Source: Caulobacter sp. Root1455
GTDB taxonomy: Bacteria; Pseudomonadota; Alphaproteobacteria; Caulobacterales; Caulobacteraceae
Assembly: GCF_001426905.1 (NCBI RefSeq)
Contig: NZ_LMFQ01000012.1
Span: 63,187 to 127,186, forward strand
Reading direction: 5' to 3'
Length of the DNA: 64,000 bases
Positions 60,637 through 64,000 of the stretch are shown in pieces; the first letter of the stretch is position 1, and every line of letters begins with the position of its first letter. The notes under the pieces were generated by a model. The model did no database searches, had not been told where the DNA came from, and worked only from the letters and a program-made list of their open reading frames with translations. Made by a program: the position numbers and the translations under genes.

Positions 60637-61239
60637 ATGCCCAAGACCATCGCCGTATCGATCGCCCTCGTCGCGGGCGCGCTGCTGGCCCTGCCGACCG
60701 TGAGCGCCCAGGCGCGCGACGAATACGTCATCGTCGGTCCGACCTGCGGCGTCGACCAGCCCTACCTGTGCAAGGACCCCGCCGAGCGGGCCCGATACGA
60801 GCAAAGGGCCAAGGACCGGCAAGCCCGGCAAGAGGCCCAGGCCAGGGCGGCGGAGGCCGCGCGCCTCAAGCGCGAGGCCGACATCAAGGCCATCATGAAG
60901 TCGATGAACCTGTCGCCGGCCCAGGAGGCCGACGCGCGACGGCTGTACGAGATGCGCCAGGCCGCCCAGGCCGCCATGCCCAAGCCGCCGGGCGGCCTGG
61001 CGCAGGCCTCGACACCGAAGCCCGACGACAAGTTCTGCCCCAACCGCCGCTCGTCCGAGGAGATCGTGCAGGTCACCGGCCTGCGGCAGCCGACGCAAGC
61101 GCTGGCCATGGCCTCGCTGTCGTCCAACCCCGGCGTCTATGACGCCCGGTGTTCCGGCAACGACTTCGGCTGGCAGTGCGTCGGCAAACGGAAGACCGGC
61201 AAGACGGTCGAGGCCTGCGTGGGCGGCGCGGCTCAGTAG
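60637..61239 (+). CDS. Secreted uncharacterised protein with a charged helical middle
   Basis: The protein has 200 residues from ATG 60637, which starts a signal peptide (PKTIAVSIALVAGALLALPTVSAQA). The mature part has CGVDQPYLCKDP with two cysteines, then a charged helix (RARYEQRAKDRQARQEAQARAAEAARLKREAD). The C-terminal part has DARCSGNDFGWQCVGKR. Further cysteines may pair. No family is recognised. The frame extends upstream to 60523 without signal. It is convergent with the next gene. Confidence 0.72.
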   Translation: MPKTIAVSIALVAGALLALPTVSAQARDEYVIVGPTCGVDQPYLCKDPAERARYEQRAKDRQARQEAQARAAEAARLKREADIKAIMKSMNLSPAQEADARRLYEMRQAAQAAMPKPPGGLAQASTPKPDDKFCPNRRSSEEIVQVTGLRQPTQALAMASLSSNPGVYDARCSGNDFGWQCVGKRKTGKTVEACVGGAAQ

Positions 61240-61240
61240 G

Positions 61241-61762
61241 CTAAAAGCCCGTGCCCTGGGTGGCGTCGCACGACACCCGCAGGAACTCCATGGCGTAGGC
61301 CACCCGCTTGGCCATGTCCTCGGTGGGCAGGCTGAAGCGGTGGAAGTAGTCGCTCCACTGGGTCGCGTCGGCCACCACGATGTTGGCGCCGGAGACCGTG
61401 ACCGACATGACTCTTTTCCAGTTCATGTAGCCGTTCTCATTGGAGGTCACGATTTCGCCGCCCCGCGACCAGACCAGCTTGCGCTTGAACTGGGTTTCGC
61501 AGCGCGACGGCGAGGTGACGTCCCAGATCGGCGCGACGGCCTTGTCGTAGTAGCGAACGACGGTCTGGCTGCCGGAGTTGTCTTGGTAAGAGCCCTGAGT
61601 GAAGGTTTGGCTGCCGCTCCGGTCAGTATAGTTGATCTGTCCCAGCCCGGCGATCTGAGCGATGAACTTCTGGGCGTTCTCGGGGGTCTGCTCCTGGGCG
61701 GCGGCGGGCGCTGCGAACGCGAAGAGGGCGGTGGCGACCGTAGCGGCCGTGCGGGCAAGCAT
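61241..61762 (-). CDS. Secreted protein, tandem paralogue 1
   Basis: The protein has 173 residues with a signal peptide ending AAPAAAQ. The mature sequence EQTPENAQKFIAQIAGLGQINYTD and the end AYAMEFLRVSCDATQGTGF are nearly identical to the next gene upstream. The middle (KAVAPIWDVTSPSRCETQFKR, then NWKRVMSVTVSGANIVVAD) is diverged. No known family. It is likely periplasmic, with two cysteines. It is 16 bases downstream of its paralogue on the minus strand. Confidence 0.78.
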   Translation of the reverse strand: MLARTAATVATALFAFAAPAAAQEQTPENAQKFIAQIAGLGQINYTDRSGSQTFTQGSYQDNSGSQTVVRYYDKAVAPIWDVTSPSRCETQFKRKLVWSRGGEIVTSNENGYMNWKRVMSVTVSGANIVVADATQWSDYFHRFSLPTEDMAKRVAYAMEFLRVSCDATQGTGF

Positions 61763-61778
61763 TAGATCTTCCTCAGGA

Positions 61779-62291
61779 TTAGAAACCCGTGCCCTGGGTG
61801 GCGTCGCACGACACCCGCAGGAACTCCATGGCGTAGGCGATGCGCGTGGCCAGGGCCGCGTTCGGCAGGGTGAAGCGGTGGAAGAGCTGGTAGCCCCCCG
61901 CGCTCTCGTCGACATAGACGTAGGCGTTCTCGGCCTTCACCGCGGCGACATTCCGCCAGATGATCGTCCCGTCGGCGTCCGCCGTGCCGACCGTCCGGCC
62001 ATAGGTCGTGCGTTGATAGTGGAATTTGGTCAGGCACGAGCCTGTCGCGCTCACATCCCAGAGCGGCGCGACCGCCTTGTCGAAATAGCGCTGGTTTCCC
62101 GTCTCATCCCGATAGACGCCTTGCTCGAACCCCCCGCTGCCTGTGGAGCGCCAGGCGTAGACGAGCTGACCCAGGCCGGCGATCTGGGCGACGAACTTCT
62201 GGGCGTTCTCCGGGGTCTGCTCCTGGGCGGCGGCGGGACCGGCGACGCAAATCAAGGCGACGATGGCCGTCGCGACAGTCTTACCAAACAA
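61779..62291 (-). CDS. Secreted protein, tandem paralogue 2
   Basis: The protein has 170 residues with a signal peptide (FGKTVATAIVALICVAGPAAAQ). The mature start EQTPENAQKFVAQIAGLGQLVY and end AYAMEFLRVSCDATQGTGF match paralogue 1 almost exactly, while the centre (GSGGFEQGVYRDETGNQRYFDKAVAPLWDVSATGSC) differs. Two cysteines are conserved. It is the first gene of the pair. No similarity to a named family is recognised. Confidence 0.78.
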   Translation of the reverse strand: MFGKTVATAIVALICVAGPAAAQEQTPENAQKFVAQIAGLGQLVYAWRSTGSGGFEQGVYRDETGNQRYFDKAVAPLWDVSATGSCLTKFHYQRTTYGRTVGTADADGTIIWRNVAAVKAENAYVYVDESAGGYQLFHRFTLPNAALATRIAYAMEFLRVSCDATQGTGF

Positions 62292-62533
62292 GCGATCCCC
62301 CGCCCAAACCCGGCTTTGCCGAACCTTGGCTGGAAACTACCGTCGCGCGACCGACCTGTCGAGACGGGGCCCCTGTCGACCTGGTCTGGCGAAGAGCGAG
62401 GATGCGGCCCTCGCGCGCGGTGGGCAGGCGTCGGAAAGCGGAATTGTCCGCATGGCGAGCGACAGGATTGATCCTCGTCAACACGGCATGGCTCCCGATC
62501 GGACAGGCTGGGCGCATGATCCTGGAGGGTCCC

Positions 62534-62974
62534 ATGTCCAGCAGTCTTCCGGTTTTCGACACCACCATCCAGGAGACCAACGCCTGGTTGAAAGACATCG
62601 CCAGCGAGCTTGGTCCCTGTGATCGCCACCAGGCCTATCTCGGGGCCCGCGCGACGCTGCACGTGCTGCGTGATCGGCTGGCCCCAGACTCCGCGATGAA
62701 CTTCGCCGCCCAGCTGCCGATGCTGCTGCGAGGCGTCTTCACGGAAGGTTGGCGGCCCAGCCAGACGCCGACCCAGGAGCGGGACGTCGATGCGTTCCTG
62801 GCCCGGATCGAGGCCGCCCTGCCGCCCGACTACCCGATCGAGACCGAGAGCCTGGCGCGCGGCGTCCTTCGAGGCCTTTCGACGCGAATGGACCCCGACC
62901 TGCTGGTCAAGGTGCTGCGGCAGCTGCCTCTGCCCCTGCGCGCGCTCTGGCCCCAAACCCTGGCGACGCTATGA
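62534..62974 (+). CDS. DUF2267 family protein
   Basis: The protein has 146 residues and is all helical. It has VFDTTIQETNAWLKDIASELGPCDRHQAYLGARATLHVLRDRL, then LLRGVFTEGWRPSQTP, the DUF2267 pattern. GGAGGG lies five bases upstream of ATG 62534. The function is unknown. Its stop codon overlaps the ATG of the cytochrome gene (ATGA at 62971-62974), so the two proteins are translated together. Confidence 0.9.
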   Translation: MSSSLPVFDTTIQETNAWLKDIASELGPCDRHQAYLGARATLHVLRDRLAPDSAMNFAAQLPMLLRGVFTEGWRPSQTPTQERDVDAFLARIEAALPPDYPIETESLARGVLRGLSTRMDPDLLVKVLRQLPLPLRALWPQTLATL

Positions 62975-63378
62975 GCCCGCTCGCTGGCGTTGCGCGGCCC
63001 GGCCGGATCCTTTGGGGCCTCGCGGTGGTGGTCTCCGGCGTCGCGGCGGGCTGCGCCGCCCTGGAGCCTATGCATCCTGGGCCCGAGATCCCCCTTGTCG
63101 AAACGGGGCGCGCGCTCGCCGTCAGCGAATGCTCGTCCTGCCACGCGGTGGGGGCCGGCGGCGGTTCTCCGGCCACCGGCGCGCCCTCTTTCGCGAGCGT
63201 CGCCGAACGCTATCGCAACTACCGGCTGGACTGGGAGCTGGAGACCATTTCGCAGGTCGGTCACTACCAGATGCGGCCCAAGATGCTGACCTCCCCGGAA
63301 ATCAGCGCCCTGTCGGCCTATATCCGCACGCTCGACAGCGGCAAACCCTCCGGGGCCTCGACGCCGCCGCCTTCCTAG
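62971..63378 (+). CDS. Lipoprotein cytochrome c (class I)
   Basis: The protein has 135 residues. The lipobox VAAGC puts a lipid at Cys28. Heme attachment is CSSCH at residues 54-58, and a Met ligand probably lies in HYQMRPKML near residue 100. A Pro/Ser tail follows. It should be a membrane-anchored periplasmic electron carrier. It is coupled to the DUF2267 gene by a 4-base overlap, an unusual pair. Confidence 0.85.
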   Translation: MSPLAGVARPGRILWGLAVVVSGVAAGCAALEPMHPGPEIPLVETGRALAVSECSSCHAVGAGGGSPATGAPSFASVAERYRNYRLDWELETISQVGHYQMRPKMLTSPEISALSAYIRTLDSGKPSGASTPPPS

Positions 63379-63392
63379 ATTCGCGTCGCGCC

Positions 63393-63860
63393 TCAGTTCG
63401 GCCGCCCGTCGGGCTCCAGCTCGAAGGCCGCGTCCAGGGTGACCTCGTCGACGACGGTTCCCTTCAAGGCGGCGTCCAGCACCTCGCCCAGCGAGCTCCA
63501 GACGAAGGCCAGCTGTTCCAGCACGGCGGGCAGGCGTTCGGGCTCGAAGCCCGGATAGAGGTCGGCGACCAGCCACAGGCCGGTCAGCACGTCGAAGCCG
63601 AACCGGCAGCCGATCAGCCGGAACTGGGCGCGGGCGATGGTCTCGAACAGGGCGTCCAGGCTGCGGGCCTGGTCGAGATCGGCCTGGTCGAACACCTGGC
63701 AGCGCACCTGCAGCCAGTCGCCCTCGGGGAACAGGTAGAAGGCCCCGCCGTCCTCGGATCCGGAGACCTCCAGGCCGCGGTCGATCTCGGCGACCAGGTA
63801 GCCGGCCTCGAGGCAGGCCTCGGCGATGTCTTGGAGGCTGATGGGGGTGTCTTCGGCCAT
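63393..63860 (-). CDS. YbjN family protein
   Basis: The protein has 155 residues from ATG 63860; an in-frame ATG at 63887 lies inside a hairpin and is less likely. The YbjN fold (type III secretion chaperone-like) shows in IAEACLEAGYLVAEIDRGLEVSG, FYLFPEGDWLQVRCQVFDQ and QFRLIGCRFGFDVLTGLWLVADLYPG. Family members affect stress response and motility in enterobacteria; here the role is open. The 3' end is convergent with the cytochrome gene. Confidence 0.85.
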   Translation of the reverse strand: MAEDTPISLQDIAEACLEAGYLVAEIDRGLEVSGSEDGGAFYLFPEGDWLQVRCQVFDQADLDQARSLDALFETIARAQFRLIGCRFGFDVLTGLWLVADLYPGFEPERLPAVLEQLAFVWSSLGEVLDAALKGTVVDEVTLDAAFELEPDGRPN

Positions 63861-63879
63861 GGGCCTGCCCTTCTTAAAT

Positions 63880-63911
63880 CCGCTCATCCCGGCGTTCGCC
63901 GGTATGAGCGG
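63880..63911. terminator. Hairpin between argJ and ybjN, probable argJ terminator
   Basis: An 8-bp stem (63880-63887 with 63904-63911) with inner pairing CCGGCG/CGCCGG is followed on the minus strand by ATTTAAG. It lies about 28 bases beyond the argJ stop codon. Confidence 0.6.
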
Positions 63912-63939
63912 TTCTTTATGGGGGATCAGGGGCGGAGCC

Positions 63940-64000
63940 CTAGCTCCGATAGTCCCCGTTGATCGCCACGTACTGCTTGGTCAGGTCGCAGGTCCAGACC
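63940..64000 (-). CDS. argJ: 3' end of argJ, bifunctional ornithine acetyltransferase / N-acetylglutamate synthase (cut by window edge)
   Basis: The last 19 codons read VWTCDLTKQYVAINGDYRS and then TAG. This is the conserved C-terminal end of ArgJ (CDLT..YV.IN.DYR). The rest of the gene lies to the right of the window. ArgJ transfers the acetyl group from N-acetylornithine to glutamate in arginine synthesis. Confidence 0.85.
   Translation of the reverse strand, partial: VWTCDLTKQYVAINGDYRS

Overview
The window is chromosomal DNA of an alphaproteobacterium, almost certainly a Caulobacter or a very close relative. It is very GC-rich and densely coded on both strands. It encodes proteins best known from Caulobacter cell-cycle control: CpdR (Asp51 in place), RcdA, a TacA-type NtrC regulator (Asp54 in place), the DUF2312 protein GapR and the DUF1013 regulator TrcR. 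It also has an OmpA2-like porin with a polyproline linker, MotA, UrcA-family proteins and an aa3-type oxidase subunit IV. I saw no prophage, insertion sequence, rRNA operon or CRISPR array. The species cannot be fixed without a database search.

Layout. 1-2.6 kb: end of a GlsB-type membrane protein, typA, and a small-RNA gene that I read as the alphaproteobacterial suhB/MmgR (ar8) family. 2.6-14 kb: N-formylglutamate amidohydrolase, cpdR, tRNA-Val(GAC), ompA2-like porin, mnmC, a lipoprotein, motA, an MFS transporter, a SphA-like outer-membrane protein and a lytic transglycosylase. 14-19.7 kb: rpmJ, a HAD phosphatase, a beta-hydroxyacid dehydrogenase, gapR, two uncharacterised genes, tacA and two small proteins. 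19.8-29.2 kb: metabolic and envelope genes (PepF, UbiB-like kinase, pirin, an ECF sigma factor with a membrane partner, thioesterase, hydrolase, heptosyltransferase, oxidase subunit IV). 29.3-33.3 kb: the three-subunit proton-translocating transhydrogenase operon, with an extra FkbM-like methyltransferase gene inside it. 33.3-34.8 kb: a DUF2442/DUF4160 gene pair lying between two copies of a terminator, then tandem urcA genes.

35-49 kb: M23 peptidase, hydrolase, rpsU, COQ9, racemase, RidA, VOC protein, purEK, a diguanylate cyclase, OsmC, ubiX, trcR and housekeeping genes. 49-53 kb: rcdA behind a consensus sigma-54 promoter, rpmE and an MsbA-type ABC exporter. 53-64 kb: an ArsR/MFS divergent pair with a visible operator, a four-PAS HWE histidine kinase, an ABC-2 transporter, several secreted proteins including a tandem pair with near-identical ends, DUF2267 plus lipoprotein cytochrome c, YbjN, and the 3' end of argJ.

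How the genes fit together. CpdR and RcdA are both adaptors for ClpXP-dependent CtrA degradation, and GapR, TacA and TrcR act in the same cell-cycle network. Here they are spread over 46 kb rather than in one operon. Intergenic spaces carry at least four families of palindromic repeats in several copies. Many genes have a -10 box only 6-7 bases before the ATG, which points to leaderless transcripts.
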